Source: Bacteroidota bacterium (lineage in GTDB: Bacteria; Bacteroidota; Bacteroidia; Flavobacteriales; Flavobacteriaceae). Taken from it: a stretch of DNA of 64,000 nucleotides. Location: NCBI GenBank assembly GCA_027592025.1, contig JAQCIQ010000002.1:1-64000 (forward strand), given 5' to 3'. Below the pieces are notes generated by a model, which did no database searches, was not told the DNA's origin, and worked only from the letters and a program-made list of their open reading frames with translations. The translations under genes and the position numbers were made by a program. Below are positions 1-9,073 of the stretch, piece by piece. The stretch's first letter is position 1, and the number at the start of each line of letters is the position of its first letter.

Positions 1-43
1 AGGGGGGTCTTATGTAAGAATGATGATTGGGATTTTTTGACGT

Positions 44-92
44 TTTACTGACAAAATTACTGTCAGTTTCAGCTATTTTTACTGTCAGTTTT
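44..92. repeat. Short direct and inverted repeats in a gene-free left edge
   Basis: TTACTGTCAGTTT occurs at 57-69 and again at 79-91, a period of 22 bases. CTGACA (48-53) is the inverted copy of TGTCAG (61-66), so a small hairpin with a 7-base loop is also possible. The remaining bases from 1 to about 204 are AT-rich and show no ORF or other element that I can support. It could be the remnant of a regulatory site or of a larger repeat cut by the window edge. Confidence 0.4.
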
Positions 93-204
93 GAGTATAT
101 TTGACTTCTAACCTTGTTAGTTTTTAAATAAAAAGTTAGGAAAATCAACTGTTTAAAACTCAACTAATGCCCAGTTAAACCCCTAGTATACTTGAGTTTA
201 ATGC

Positions 205-234
205 AAAAAAAAGAGTAACCATTTCTGATTACTC
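205..234 (-). terminator. Intrinsic terminator of the tRNA-fMet gene
   Basis: On the minus strand GAGTAA (234-229) pairs with TTACTC (218-213) around a 10-base loop and is followed by a run of eight T (212-205). It starts about 6 bases beyond the 3' end of the tRNA, as expected for a monocistronic tRNA transcript. Confidence 0.7.
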
Positions 235-239
235 ATTAG

Positions 240-312
<73 letters not shown>

Positions 313-386
313 ATATAGAAAGGCAAATATACAAAATTTATCGAATGTATTTAAAAGAAATTCCTAAAGATCACTCCAAGCAAAAT

Positions 387-1352
387 TCAAAACCTCAATT
401 CCATTTTCGAAATATCAACTGAGAAGGATCCAGTTGGCTTTAGCAGAGCATTTAGTCCAAACAAATTGGAGCCAACCGAAGAATCGAGAACACTGCATTC
501 TACATTTTCGAGTTTAAACTCTCCAATACTCATTTGATCAATAGTATAAATTGTCCCTGGGATAATATCGCCGTTTGCCACTCTGAAAGAACCGTCAGAA
601 GCATCTTTAATTTTCAATGACCCCAACCGAACTAAAGCGTAGAAAACCTCCTGATTGATGGTAACAATGGACGCGCCTGAGTCTAAAACCATAGGCACTT
701 TTGCGCCATTAAATGAAACTTCTAACAGCAAACTCCCTCCATCAAAAGACAAAGGGATAGAATAAGGGTTGTTATCATTTCTATCAATCCATTCATCATC
801 GTACCAAGTGCCGTCTTGTTGTATACCGCCAGATGGCGTAATGATTTTCCCCTTGCCTTGTCGCTTTCCGTTAACCACTCCGCCCAGATATCGATTCCCA
901 CTTCTATATTTTATTTCAGCATTGCTGTCATTGAGAACGTTGCCGACAAAATATCCTTTCTCAACTTGATCTCCTTGGCCAATATTCTTCTCTCCTATAC
1001 CATTCAAAACCCAACTGTACACATCACCCTCCTCAGTTGACTCCACAACCTCGGTGACAAATCCATCAAGGGAATAATTGGCACTTCGAAACAACCCCTT
1101 TTTAGAAGAATCCAATTCGCCGTCTATAAAATATCCTGAAAATTTTACATTAAAAGTTGTGTATGTCAATTCACCCTTGCCATTTGGCAATCCGTTCTGA
1201 AATGATCCTGAATAAACACAATCTGGATTTTTAAATCTGTATTTGCCTTCTCCTTGCTGACAATCTCCGTCTAGACACTGTCCTAAAGCCAGACACGGAA
1301 TAATCATTATAAGTAGAAGAATAAATAAACTATATGCGCTAAGAGTCTTCAT
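387..1352 (-). CDS. Secreted MORN-repeat / retropepsin-like aspartic protease protein
   Basis: This 321-residue protein has an N-terminal hydrophobic signal sequence (about residues 5-24). MORN-type repeats follow, with the cores FQNGLPNGKGELTY (51-64) and YLGGVVNGKRQGKGK (155-169). The C-terminal domain (about 195-321) resembles clan AA single-lobe aspartic proteases: VPMVLDSGAS at 219-228 carries the D-[ST]-G-[AS] catalytic motif with D224. MORN repeats usually mediate membrane or protein contacts; retropepsin-like enzymes work as dimers. Substrate and partners are unknown. It is divergently transcribed from the VWA-OmpA gene with only 35 AT-rich bases between. Domain calls are from motif recognition, so exact MORN number is uncertain. 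Confidence 0.75.
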   Translation of the reverse strand: MKTLSAYSLFILLLIMIIPCLALGQCLDGDCQQGEGKYRFKNPDCVYSGSFQNGLPNGKGELTYTTFNVKFSGYFIDGELDSSKKGLFRSANYSLDGFVTEVVESTEEGDVYSWVLNGIGEKNIGQGDQVEKGYFVGNVLNDSNAEIKYRSGNRYLGGVVNGKRQGKGKIITPSGGIQQDGTWYDDEWIDRNDNNPYSIPLSFDGGSLLLEVSFNGAKVPMVLDSGASIVTINQEVFYALVRLGSLKIKDASDGSFRVANGDIIPGTIYTIDQMSIGEFKLENVECSVLDSSVGSNLFGLNALLKPTGSFSVDISKMELRF

Positions 1353-1387
1353 TTTTATTATCTTTAGTTTATAAATTTAAGAAGATT

Positions 1388-2869
1388 ATGTTTTCAAAGG
1401 CAAGAATTCAAGTATTATTAATTCTAATAATGTTTCAGTTTAGTGCATTATCATATTCGCAGATAGACTCTACAACGACCACTACAAAGACTGACAGGGT
1501 TATCCGAGACGTAGGGACTTATGGCAAGAAACTCATTTCTAAAATCAAAGAACTATTTGCCCTGAAACACAAAGTGCCAGAGGGCTATGTAGACATGGAG
1601 CTAATTGAACTATTGACACAAGAAGAGTTTGAAGCCTTGAAAAAAACTTTGGATCAGGAGAGCTCCCTTGCATTAAAATTATTATACCCAAGAATTACAC
1701 CAACCAAAGGTTTTTTTTCATTTCAACTAGGAGATTACCAGTATTTCAAGTACATCAAGGATTTAAAGATTGACCAAATCGAATACATCAAGTTGATAGA
1801 CGAAAATGGAACAGAGTGCATTGTAGACAAATTCAATTTTGTAAAAAAAGAAAGTGGGAAACGTCATTTTTCACTGTTACTTGACCACAGTGGTTCAATG
1901 GGTAAGCAACGAGCAAATGACTTGCAATTGGCCGTTTACAATGCCGTGGAAAACAATGTGTCAAAAGACAAAACTTCGACATACAATATTTACAAATTTT
2001 CACAGGATAACGATCTCATTGTCAAAGGAAACAATATGAGTTCAATTCGACGTGCACTAATACCAACAAATGGTTTAGAAGGATTTGGAGGTGGCACAGC
2101 TGTCAAGGATATTTTAATTCAAGCTATAACTGATTTGAAAAATGAAAGCAAAGATGACTTTAAGCTCATAGTCCTTTTTACTGACGGAGATTCAAACAGT
2201 GATATGACAGCATTACCGATGCAAGCCATTGTCAAACAAGCAACTGAAAACAACATCAATATTGTCTCTGTGGCTTTTGGAAGTTATCTCGATATTGCCT
2301 ATTTGCAAGATATTGCTCAATATTCAGGCGGCAATTTATATCACATTTATCGACCTGAAGAGTTTGAAGTTTTATTTAATAATATATTTGAGGATGTCCA
2401 AGTCAGCTATGATTTGGAATTTGCGCCTTGTATGTTTGGAGAGGAAATTACTTTAGAAATGAAGTTAAAAAGCGATGATGAACCATTAATTGGACGTACC
2501 GTTTTTAGGTCACCGCTAGTAGAAGGATATTCAATTGATTTAAATATCCTTTTCGGCAGTAATAGTTCGACAATTGATGACGCTTACTATGAAAAATTAA
2601 ATGGTTTGGTTAATCTTATGAAGTTTAACACCTCCTTAGAAATTCTCGTGGAAGGTCATTCCGATCGCATCGGATCCGAACAGAAAAACTTGGCCCTATC
2701 AAAAAGTCGTGCGGAATCAGTTAAGAATTATTTGGTTACTAACGGCGTTGAAAAGAACAGGATTAGTACAGAAGGTTATGGATCGTCAAAGCCCGCTTTT
2801 GATTATCAAGAAGGAAGCGATGAAGAACCTTATAACCGACGCATTCAAATAGTTGTTACCAAGCAATAG
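1388..2869 (+). CDS. VWA domain protein with C-terminal OmpA-like domain
   Basis: A signal peptide (about 1-25) is followed by a helical region and a von Willebrand factor A domain. The MIDAS motif D166-x-S168-x-S170 (LLLDHSGSMG) is intact, the T of GGGTAV is in place, and the later acidic TDGDSNSD is present. An OmpA-family peptidoglycan-binding domain occupies about 385-493 (VEGHSDRIGS, then the conserved SRAESVKNYL and NRRIQIVV). The protein is probably periplasmic or outer-membrane-associated, with metal-dependent ligand binding by the VWA part and anchoring to peptidoglycan by the OmpA part. The pathway is unknown. The ATG at 1388 is preceded by an A-rich stretch, typical for this phylum. 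Confidence 0.85.
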   Translation: MFSKARIQVLLILIMFQFSALSYSQIDSTTTTTKTDRVIRDVGTYGKKLISKIKELFALKHKVPEGYVDMELIELLTQEEFEALKKTLDQESSLALKLLYPRITPTKGFFSFQLGDYQYFKYIKDLKIDQIEYIKLIDENGTECIVDKFNFVKKESGKRHFSLLLDHSGSMGKQRANDLQLAVYNAVENNVSKDKTSTYNIYKFSQDNDLIVKGNNMSSIRRALIPTNGLEGFGGGTAVKDILIQAITDLKNESKDDFKLIVLFTDGDSNSDMTALPMQAIVKQATENNINIVSVAFGSYLDIAYLQDIAQYSGGNLYHIYRPEEFEVLFNNIFEDVQVSYDLEFAPCMFGEEITLEMKLKSDDEPLIGRTVFRSPLVEGYSIDLNILFGSNSSTIDDAYYEKLNGLVNLMKFNTSLEILVEGHSDRIGSEQKNLALSKSRAESVKNYLVTNGVEKNRISTEGYGSSKPAFDYQEGSDEEPYNRRIQIVVTKQ

Positions 2870-2888
2870 GAAACTGCCATTTTGGAGC

Positions 2889-4805
2889 TTATTCGGAGCC
2901 TAACTGTTCCATTTCCTCCTGAATATTTTCCCACTTGGTCAATTTCAATTGAAGTTCGGACTTGTTAGCCTGATATCGGTCAAAGAAGGCTGGATCTGAC
3001 ACTGTCTTGTCATAATTTGTTTCCAAAGCAATATCGGCAGTTCTAATTTTAGACTCCAAATCCGCAATCTCGCGTTCCACTTTACTCAGTTTATTGAGTA
3101 AGGATTTTTTGAGCTTTTGGGATTCATACGACAATTTGTTTTCCTTAGATAATTTTGTTGGAGCAGTTGGTTGTTTCATTTCTAATTCACGCAGTTGTTC
3201 CATTTGGCGTTGCTCCAAATAACTCTCAATCCCACCTAGGTGAATTTTCACTTTCTGATCCTTAAATTCATGGACCGAAGTCGTTAGTCCCATCAAAAAA
3301 TCACGGTCGTGAGACACTAAGATCAAGGTGCCTTCAAAATTTCTTAAAGCCGATTTCAACACCTCTTTGGAAACCATATCCAGATGATTGGTTGGCTCAT
3401 CCATCACCAATACGTTGAAGGGCTGTAACAACAACTTGGCCAATGCCAGTCGATTTCGTTCACCACCAGAAAGCACCCTGACATATTTATCTACGGCTTC
3501 TCCTCGAAACAAAAACGCCCCCAAAATATCTCTTACTTTACTTCGATTGGTCTCATTGGCTGCATTGATCATAGTCTCCAAAACAGTCAAACTACCGTCC
3601 AAATAGTCCGATTGATTTTGAGCAAAATAACCGATCTGAACATTGTGGCCCAAGGCAATGCGCCCTTCATGATCCAAATCGCCTACTAAAATTTTAGCCA
3701 ATGTAGATTTGCCTTGACCATTTTGACCCACGAAGGCTATTTTATCTTGACGTGCAACCAACATGTCTATTCCTGAAAGTACTTTCAGGGAGCCATAACT
3801 CTTCGAAATCTGTTCGGCTTCTATCACAACCTTTCCGGGGTTTATGGATACTGGGAAACTCAGGTTCATCGCTCTGTTGTCATCCGCCTCGACCTCTACC
3901 CGATCCATGCGGTCGAGTTTCTTGATGAGTGATTGAGCCATGGTCGCCTTGGAAGCCTTCGCCCTAAATTTTTCAATCAATTTTTCAGTATGGGCAATTT
4001 CCTTTTCTTGGTTTTTTTGACGGGCCAACTGCTGTTCACGTTGGATTTCTCTCAAGGCCATATATTGGGAGTAAGGTTTCGCAAAGTCATACATTTGACC
4101 CAAAAGAATCTCAATGGTTCTATTGGTGATGTGATCCAAAAACAAACGGTCGTGAGAAACTACCACTACAGCTCCGACATAGTTCTGCAAATAACTCTCC
4201 AACCAAATGATAGAGTCCATGTCCAAGTGGTTGGTTGGCTCATCGAGCAACAAAATATCGTTGTTTTGAAGTAACAGCTTGGCCAACTCTACCCTCATAC
4301 GCCAGCCGCCACTGAAAGTCTCCGTGAGCTTGTCAAAATCCGATTGCTTGAAACCCAAACCTTTTAACACCCGTTCTGTTGAGCCTTGATACTGATAACC
4401 GCCTTTCATATTAAAAGCAGTTTGTACCTCACTCATCTGATCTAACAGTTCGGTGTAAGCGTCACTTTCGTAATCTGTTCTTTCGGTCAGTTCAATATTG
4501 ATGGCTGTAAGTCGTTCCTCCAATTCGAGGATTTCCTTAAAAGCCAAATTGGCTTCCTCACGAACCGTTCTTCCTTTTTCGAACTCTAGATCCTGTCTCA
4601 AAAACCCTATTGTAATGCCCTTGTCCAGAGCAACAACCCCAGTATCTGGTGACAATTGTCCAGATATAATTTTCAATAATGTGGATTTCCCTGCTCCGTT
4701 TTTTCCAATCAAACCAATGCGTTCGCCCTTCCCAATTCTAAAAGACAGATCTTCAAAGAGATACTCTCCTTGAAATGATAAAGACACTTGATGAGCGTTG
4801 AGCAT
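2889..4805 (-). CDS. ABC-F family ATPase (Uup/EttA-like)
   Basis: This 638-residue cytosolic protein has two ABC ATPase cassettes and no membrane segments. Cassette 1 has Walker A GKNGAGKST, signature FSGGWRMRVELAK and Walker B LLLDEPTNHLD. Cassette 2 has GQNGQGKST, LSGGERNRLALAK and LVMDEPTNHLD. The linker between them is charged and rich in Q/K/E, and the C-terminal 80 residues form a predicted coiled coil as in Uup/YheS-type proteins. ABC-F proteins act on the ribosome (translation factor or antibiotic protection) or on branched DNA (Uup). The sequence alone does not decide the subtype. It converges on the VWA gene with 19 bases between, and no clear terminator is visible. Confidence 0.9.
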   Translation of the reverse strand: MLNAHQVSLSFQGEYLFEDLSFRIGKGERIGLIGKNGAGKSTLLKIISGQLSPDTGVVALDKGITIGFLRQDLEFEKGRTVREEANLAFKEILELEERLTAINIELTERTDYESDAYTELLDQMSEVQTAFNMKGGYQYQGSTERVLKGLGFKQSDFDKLTETFSGGWRMRVELAKLLLQNNDILLLDEPTNHLDMDSIIWLESYLQNYVGAVVVVSHDRLFLDHITNRTIEILLGQMYDFAKPYSQYMALREIQREQQLARQKNQEKEIAHTEKLIEKFRAKASKATMAQSLIKKLDRMDRVEVEADDNRAMNLSFPVSINPGKVVIEAEQISKSYGSLKVLSGIDMLVARQDKIAFVGQNGQGKSTLAKILVGDLDHEGRIALGHNVQIGYFAQNQSDYLDGSLTVLETMINAANETNRSKVRDILGAFLFRGEAVDKYVRVLSGGERNRLALAKLLLQPFNVLVMDEPTNHLDMVSKEVLKSALRNFEGTLILVSHDRDFLMGLTTSVHEFKDQKVKIHLGGIESYLEQRQMEQLRELEMKQPTAPTKLSKENKLSYESQKLKKSLLNKLSKVEREIADLESKIRTADIALETNYDKTVSDPAFFDRYQANKSELQLKLTKWENIQEEMEQLGSE

Positions 4806-4862
4806 GTTGTTTTGACGCGTTAGATTTACCTACCTTTATGGCGCCACGAAAATAGGACTTTC

Positions 4863-5255
4863 ATGATGTATAAAAAAGGGAAAAAGCTATATAGTATTTT
4901 AGGAGGACTTTGCACAAAATGTCAAGAGGAATCTATGTATGTGGAATCGAATGCTTACCGATTGGGCAGCACACTAAAAATGCATGACCGCTGCAGTCAT
5001 TGTGGAGTCAAATACAAGATGGAGCCTTCGTTTTTTTATGGTGCCATGTACGTGAGTTATGGCCTCGGAACTGCCATAGCAATTGCCGTGTTTATCATTT
5101 CATTTGTGTTTTGTTCCTTGAGTCTAATGGCTACTTTTACCGCTATCGTCACGGTATTAGTGGCTTTGTTCCCCCTCGTCATGCGCTGGTCACGCAACAT
5201 TTGGATCAATCTCTTTATTACTTCTAATCCCAAATGGAAAGAAAAGGGAAATTAA
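4863..5255 (+). CDS. DUF983 family zinc-ribbon membrane protein
   Basis: This 130-residue protein begins with a zinc-ribbon-like segment, CxxC at 17-20 and CxxC at 44-47. Two hydrophobic transmembrane helices follow at about 62-105. The layout and the phrase FFYGAMYVSYGL are characteristic of the DUF983 family, whose function is unknown. Two ATGs in tandem (4863 and 4866) leave the exact start open by one codon. The gene diverges from the ABC-F gene and its stop overlaps by 4 bases the end of the convergent oxidoreductase gene. Confidence 0.8.
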   Translation: MMYKKGKKLYSILGGLCTKCQEESMYVESNAYRLGSTLKMHDRCSHCGVKYKMEPSFFYGAMYVSYGLGTAIAIAVFIISFVFCSLSLMATFTAIVTVLVALFPLVMRWSRNIWINLFITSNPKWKEKGN

Positions 5256-6319
5256 AATAACTCTTGGTATCGCATCAGCGACATCTCTAGCGGAATGTCC
5301 ATTTGATGCTCAATTGAATTGAAAAGCATATTGGCCATCATCGGTCCATGCAAAACTCCCCTTGACCCTAAACCGTTCAGCACATGAATCATCGAAAATT
5401 GAGGATGAGTGCCAATGATTGGCCGCCGATCGGGCACAGTTGGTCTAAAGCCTGCCTGTTGACCAATGACCTCATAGTCGCACAATATCAAGGCTCCCAG
5501 TTTTGCCAATAAAATGGCTTTAGCCTCTCCGGTAGGTGCAGGATTTTGATCAAATCTATTGTAAGTCGCACCGACCAAATACTGCTCATTACCCAGTGGA
5601 ATAATAAAAATATCCGATTTGTAAATGGCTTCAAGTTTTAGGTCTGGAGCGCTAATTTTAAGATATTCCCCTTTATTAGCCTGAACTGGTAATTGGTTAA
5701 AAAAAGGATTTTGAGCGATCCCCATACCCTCGGCGCAGACAAGGTGCTTGTAAGTCCTATCCGAATAACTCACACGATCCTCATACACTGACAATTGCTG
5801 ATAGTCAAAATTCTCCTGAATGAGGATACCTTCGGTCAACAGATAACTTTTGAAAGCATCCAATAAATTTTCAATATCCAGCCGACCTCCTTCTGTGACT
5901 TCTCCAAATCCAAAATCTGCATTGAGGTAAGGATTGGTGTTTGACTTGAACTGGACAGATAAAAACGTTTCAAGCTCCGGTTCATCGGCTGCCGTTGTCC
6001 AATTGTTGATTTCGCTAGGACTAGAGATGCGTCGATAGATGGCGTCTTCATAAAGCCACTTGGCATGAAGCAAATCCTCCAAACGCCGATAAACTGGTTT
6101 GGCCATGGCCAAGGCTGTTTTGGCTTCCCAGACCGCTTTAAAACGCTTTAGAACGACTGGATTATACAAACCGCCTGCCACTTTCGAAGCACTTGGTTGA
6201 TGTCCGTCTATAACGACAAAAGATCGTCCAGCATTAAGCAGTTGCTCACAAAACAACAATCCTGCTATGCCACATCCGACGACCAGATATTCTTTATCAA
6301 AAGGAGTTGATGAATTCAT
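5252..6319 (-). CDS. FAD-dependent oxidoreductase (DAO family)
   Basis: The N-terminus carries the dinucleotide-binding Rossmann motif VVGCGIAGLLFCEQLL, followed by VIDGHQPSASKVAGGLYNP, which fits the D-amino-acid oxidase / glycine oxidase superfamily. The C-terminal GFRPTVPDRRPIIG and NGLGSRGVLHGP are the conserved flavin-contact region of this superfamily. At 355 residues it has normal length. Substrate cannot be assigned. It lies downstream of gldN in the same direction but is separated by an intrinsic terminator that ends only 2 bases before its start codon, so it may be expressed by readthrough. Confidence 0.85.
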   Translation of the reverse strand: MNSSTPFDKEYLVVGCGIAGLLFCEQLLNAGRSFVVIDGHQPSASKVAGGLYNPVVLKRFKAVWEAKTALAMAKPVYRRLEDLLHAKWLYEDAIYRRISSPSEINNWTTAADEPELETFLSVQFKSNTNPYLNADFGFGEVTEGGRLDIENLLDAFKSYLLTEGILIQENFDYQQLSVYEDRVSYSDRTYKHLVCAEGMGIAQNPFFNQLPVQANKGEYLKISAPDLKLEAIYKSDIFIIPLGNEQYLVGATYNRFDQNPAPTGEAKAILLAKLGALILCDYEVIGQQAGFRPTVPDRRPIIGTHPQFSMIHVLNGLGSRGVLHGPMMANMLFNSIEHQMDIPLEMSLMRYQELF

Positions 6320-6321
6320 AC

Positions 6322-6352
6322 AAAAAAGGCGCTCACATTACTGCAAGCGCCT
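6322..6352 (-). terminator. Intrinsic terminator after gldN
   Basis: On the minus strand AGGCGCT (6352-6346) pairs with AGCGCCT (6333-6327) across a 12-base loop and runs into six T (6327-6322). It closes the gldKLMN transcript. The T run ends 2 bases before the ATG of the downstream oxidoreductase. Confidence 0.85.
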
Positions 6353-6373
6353 GTATTTAATTTTGTGACAGTT

Positions 6374-7429
6374 TTACCATGACCACATGTCATGCTCCAG
6401 ATTTCTGATTTTGTCTCTTATTCTATCCGATTCCAGTAGTCTCAACAACGCATTTTTTGGAATGTACTTCTCAATCTCGCGATCTTGATAAACGTTATCT
6501 TCTTTAAAAATGTATCCAGAAAATCGATGCGCATTGATCAGATCATCAAATGAAATTGGACGCGATGTGTTTTTTTCATTAAAAGCATCGGCCTTGTAAA
6601 GCACCTCTCTTACATCGGGATAGAATACCCAAAAGAGTGCAGCAAATGCCTCCTCTGCAGCAGGATTATCCTTTTGATCCGCTTTTGACCTTGGAGTTTG
6701 AATGACTGGCCCAATGGCAATAGGACGGTATTTTAATTCCCCCAATTTGCCGTCGAAATACCAAATTCCCTTGACACGGATTTCTACAATATCTGAGTAA
6801 TCAAAAATTTCCTCAGAATACTCTTCCTCGCGAAGGAGATTGTTCTCAAAAATGAGTTCTGTCATCGCCTGATCAAATTCTCCCAATTCTTTGTCGCTCA
6901 TTTGAGTTTGATCAACATTCTGATATTCACTAGGAATAGTTACACCATAGTTAAGCAAAAAATTGTATTTATTTCCAGCTTCAATACTGATCCTTTCTTC
7001 ACCAATGCCTTCGCCTTCGCCTTTTCTAATTTTCTTGTATTTCAAGCTCCGATCGAGTTGTTCACGCGTCATCTTGTCCTTCAAATTATCTTCAAGATAG
7101 TAATCTGGGATTTGTCCAGACAAGATGCCATTGAGCAGATAGTGGACTAATGGACGGCGTTCCTTTCCTACGAGTGAAGTATCGGCAGGGAAAAACAACG
7201 GAAAATTAACCCTTTCATCAACATCAATAATTTCCCAAATGGTTTTTGAAAAGAGGATATCCTTGTCCGCAACAAAACCATATTCCAAAGGCTTGTTGTT
7301 GTCAAATTTGTCTTGCTCAGGCGTTGTCACTCCGATCTCGCTTGGAGATTTGGCGTTCAAAATATTGGCCTGGCCGAAAAACAAAGTCGGCGAAGCGGTG
7401 AAAAAGAAAATCGCGATGAGCTGTTTCAT
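6374..7429 (-). CDS. gldN: Gliding motility / type IX secretion protein GldN
   Basis: This is the last gene of gldKLMN. GldN (PorN) is a periplasmic protein that forms, with the lipoprotein GldK, the ring complex under the outer membrane of the type IX secretion system. The 351-residue product has a Sec signal peptide (about 1-19, ending at FFGQ). Its central part has the family-typical segments IWEIIDVDERVNFPLFFP and KGIWYFDGKLGELKYRPIAIGP. Identification rests on these segments plus the invariant gene order K-L-M-N. Seven bases separate it from gldM, and a strong terminator follows. Confidence 0.95.
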   Translation of the reverse strand: MKQLIAIFFFTASPTLFFGQANILNAKSPSEIGVTTPEQDKFDNNKPLEYGFVADKDILFSKTIWEIIDVDERVNFPLFFPADTSLVGKERRPLVHYLLNGILSGQIPDYYLEDNLKDKMTREQLDRSLKYKKIRKGEGEGIGEERISIEAGNKYNFLLNYGVTIPSEYQNVDQTQMSDKELGEFDQAMTELIFENNLLREEEYSEEIFDYSDIVEIRVKGIWYFDGKLGELKYRPIAIGPVIQTPRSKADQKDNPAAEEAFAALFWVFYPDVREVLYKADAFNEKNTSRPISFDDLINAHRFSGYIFKEDNVYQDREIEKYIPKNALLRLLESDRIRDKIRNLEHDMWSW

Positions 7430-7436
7430 GATAAGT

Positions 7437-9035
7437 CTAATTTGTCAATTTTACAGTTACTGGGGCTGCTTCTGGAATTTGAACCGTCACACCTCTTGCA
7501 CGAACTCTAATGTTGTCAATGACCACAATAGAATTACGAGGAGCAGAGTTAATGGCCGCTTGAGCCTCTGCATTCAATCGATCACCGGCAACACTAATGG
7601 GTGATTTACCCGAAACGGTTACTTCAAACGAATAGACACTAGTTTCTAAATCGTAAACAAAGTCTCCAAAATCCGCCAGTATTCTAGAGGTACTAACATC
7701 TCTCTTGTTTAGAGCAATAGTCCCCTTTTTGCCAGCGATTTTACCAATAGGTGAAGGAATATTTTTGATTCTAAAAACGCGCTTGTCATTAACTTTTGAG
7801 CCGTCATCTAAGGTTGCTGTTACATTGACTGTTACTTCGCTTCCAGTAGTTGGATTGATGACATATTTGCCATTACCAGTTTTACTTAAACCAGGGGCTG
7901 TAGCCACAGTTTTGTTGTCAGGAACGCCAGGAAATGCAATTGTCATTGGGTTTTCCAAGCCACGGTAAACTACGTTCATTTTATCAGCGGAAACAGAGGC
8001 TGAGTTTGGTCTTGGCACTACAACATAGTTGGCTTCGAAAGGAATGTCAAGGTCTTTTCCATCTTCTAGGAAGGTAAAAACACCTTCGAAAGTATGTTCT
8101 CCAACATTGCCAACATTGAAACTCACCAATGCGGCCCCAGTAGAATCAATAGCGCCAGATAAGTCGTAAGGCTTTCCTTCGATCGACAAGGCCTTTGGCG
8201 TTACATTGGCATATTTGCCCAACACCACACGGCCCTTGAACTGTTCTCCAGCAAAAAATGCGGATTTGTCAGCCAAAACAATTGCGTTGTAATTTTTCAA
8301 GGTAATGGCCTGATCGAGTGTATTACCGATAAAGAGGTTATATAAGTTAGTTTCTGTGACCTTGACATCATTTTGAATTGCAGACATTTTTGCATAGGAT
8401 GCAATTGCTGGAAAACCTTTGAAGTTGTAATCCAACCAGTGCAATGATTTACCATCCTTCAACGTAACTTGATCGCTCAAATCGAACCGTCGATCAAACA
8501 CCTCCAGTGCCTTAATGTATTTGGCGTCAGAAGCTTGATTATTAATACTATCGTATCCAATGATTTTTCTGATGTCATTTTTGTATTTCGTAATCCTCGC
8601 AAAAACCTCCTCGCCAAGAACACTCAATCGGTCGCCAGTAAACCATTTTTCATCCAAAATAGAAGTTTTGTCCATGGCTTCGTAATTGAGCTCTCCTGTC
8701 TTAGGATCGACTTCATAATTACCATCGGCGAGCAAGTCGCGTTTCAAAGATTCCATGAAGTTATAAAAATCATTGGACACCGCACTGATTTGCTCTGCCT
8801 TGTTGGCAACAAAAGCAAACTCCTCGGGTTTCTCCTCTGCCTTTTGTCTTAAATCCGCAATTAATCTCTCGTTGGTTTCTGTTGCTAATGCATTTACTTC
8901 AACGAATTTTTTTTCAAAATTTCCAAATGCCGAAAGAACGTCTTTGGATACATTCATCGCGATCATTGCGATGAAGACCAAATACATCAAGTTGATCATC
9001 TTCTGCCTTGGTGATACTTTTCCGCCTCCTGCCAT
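7437..9035 (-). CDS. gldM: Gliding motility / type IX secretion motor protein GldM
   Basis: This 532-residue protein has one N-terminal transmembrane helix (about residues 13-33, MINLMYLVFIAMIAMNVS) preceded by GGGKVSPRQ, the classic GldM N-terminus. A long periplasmic part of alpha-helical and beta-rich domains follows. GldM dimers cross the periplasm as the shaft of the GldL-GldM proton-driven motor and contact the GldK/GldN ring. The C-terminal region has the beta-strand pattern of the D3-D4 domains. It sits between gldL (38 bases upstream) and gldN (7 bases downstream). Confidence 0.95.
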   Translation of the reverse strand: MAGGGKVSPRQKMINLMYLVFIAMIAMNVSKDVLSAFGNFEKKFVEVNALATETNERLIADLRQKAEEKPEEFAFVANKAEQISAVSNDFYNFMESLKRDLLADGNYEVDPKTGELNYEAMDKTSILDEKWFTGDRLSVLGEEVFARITKYKNDIRKIIGYDSINNQASDAKYIKALEVFDRRFDLSDQVTLKDGKSLHWLDYNFKGFPAIASYAKMSAIQNDVKVTETNLYNLFIGNTLDQAITLKNYNAIVLADKSAFFAGEQFKGRVVLGKYANVTPKALSIEGKPYDLSGAIDSTGAALVSFNVGNVGEHTFEGVFTFLEDGKDLDIPFEANYVVVPRPNSASVSADKMNVVYRGLENPMTIAFPGVPDNKTVATAPGLSKTGNGKYVINPTTGSEVTVNVTATLDDGSKVNDKRVFRIKNIPSPIGKIAGKKGTIALNKRDVSTSRILADFGDFVYDLETSVYSFEVTVSGKSPISVAGDRLNAEAQAAINSAPRNSIVVIDNIRVRARGVTVQIPEAAPVTVKLTN

Positions 9036-9073
9036 AATTTTCTATTTCAATGTTATATTAATTATGTTAGAAT

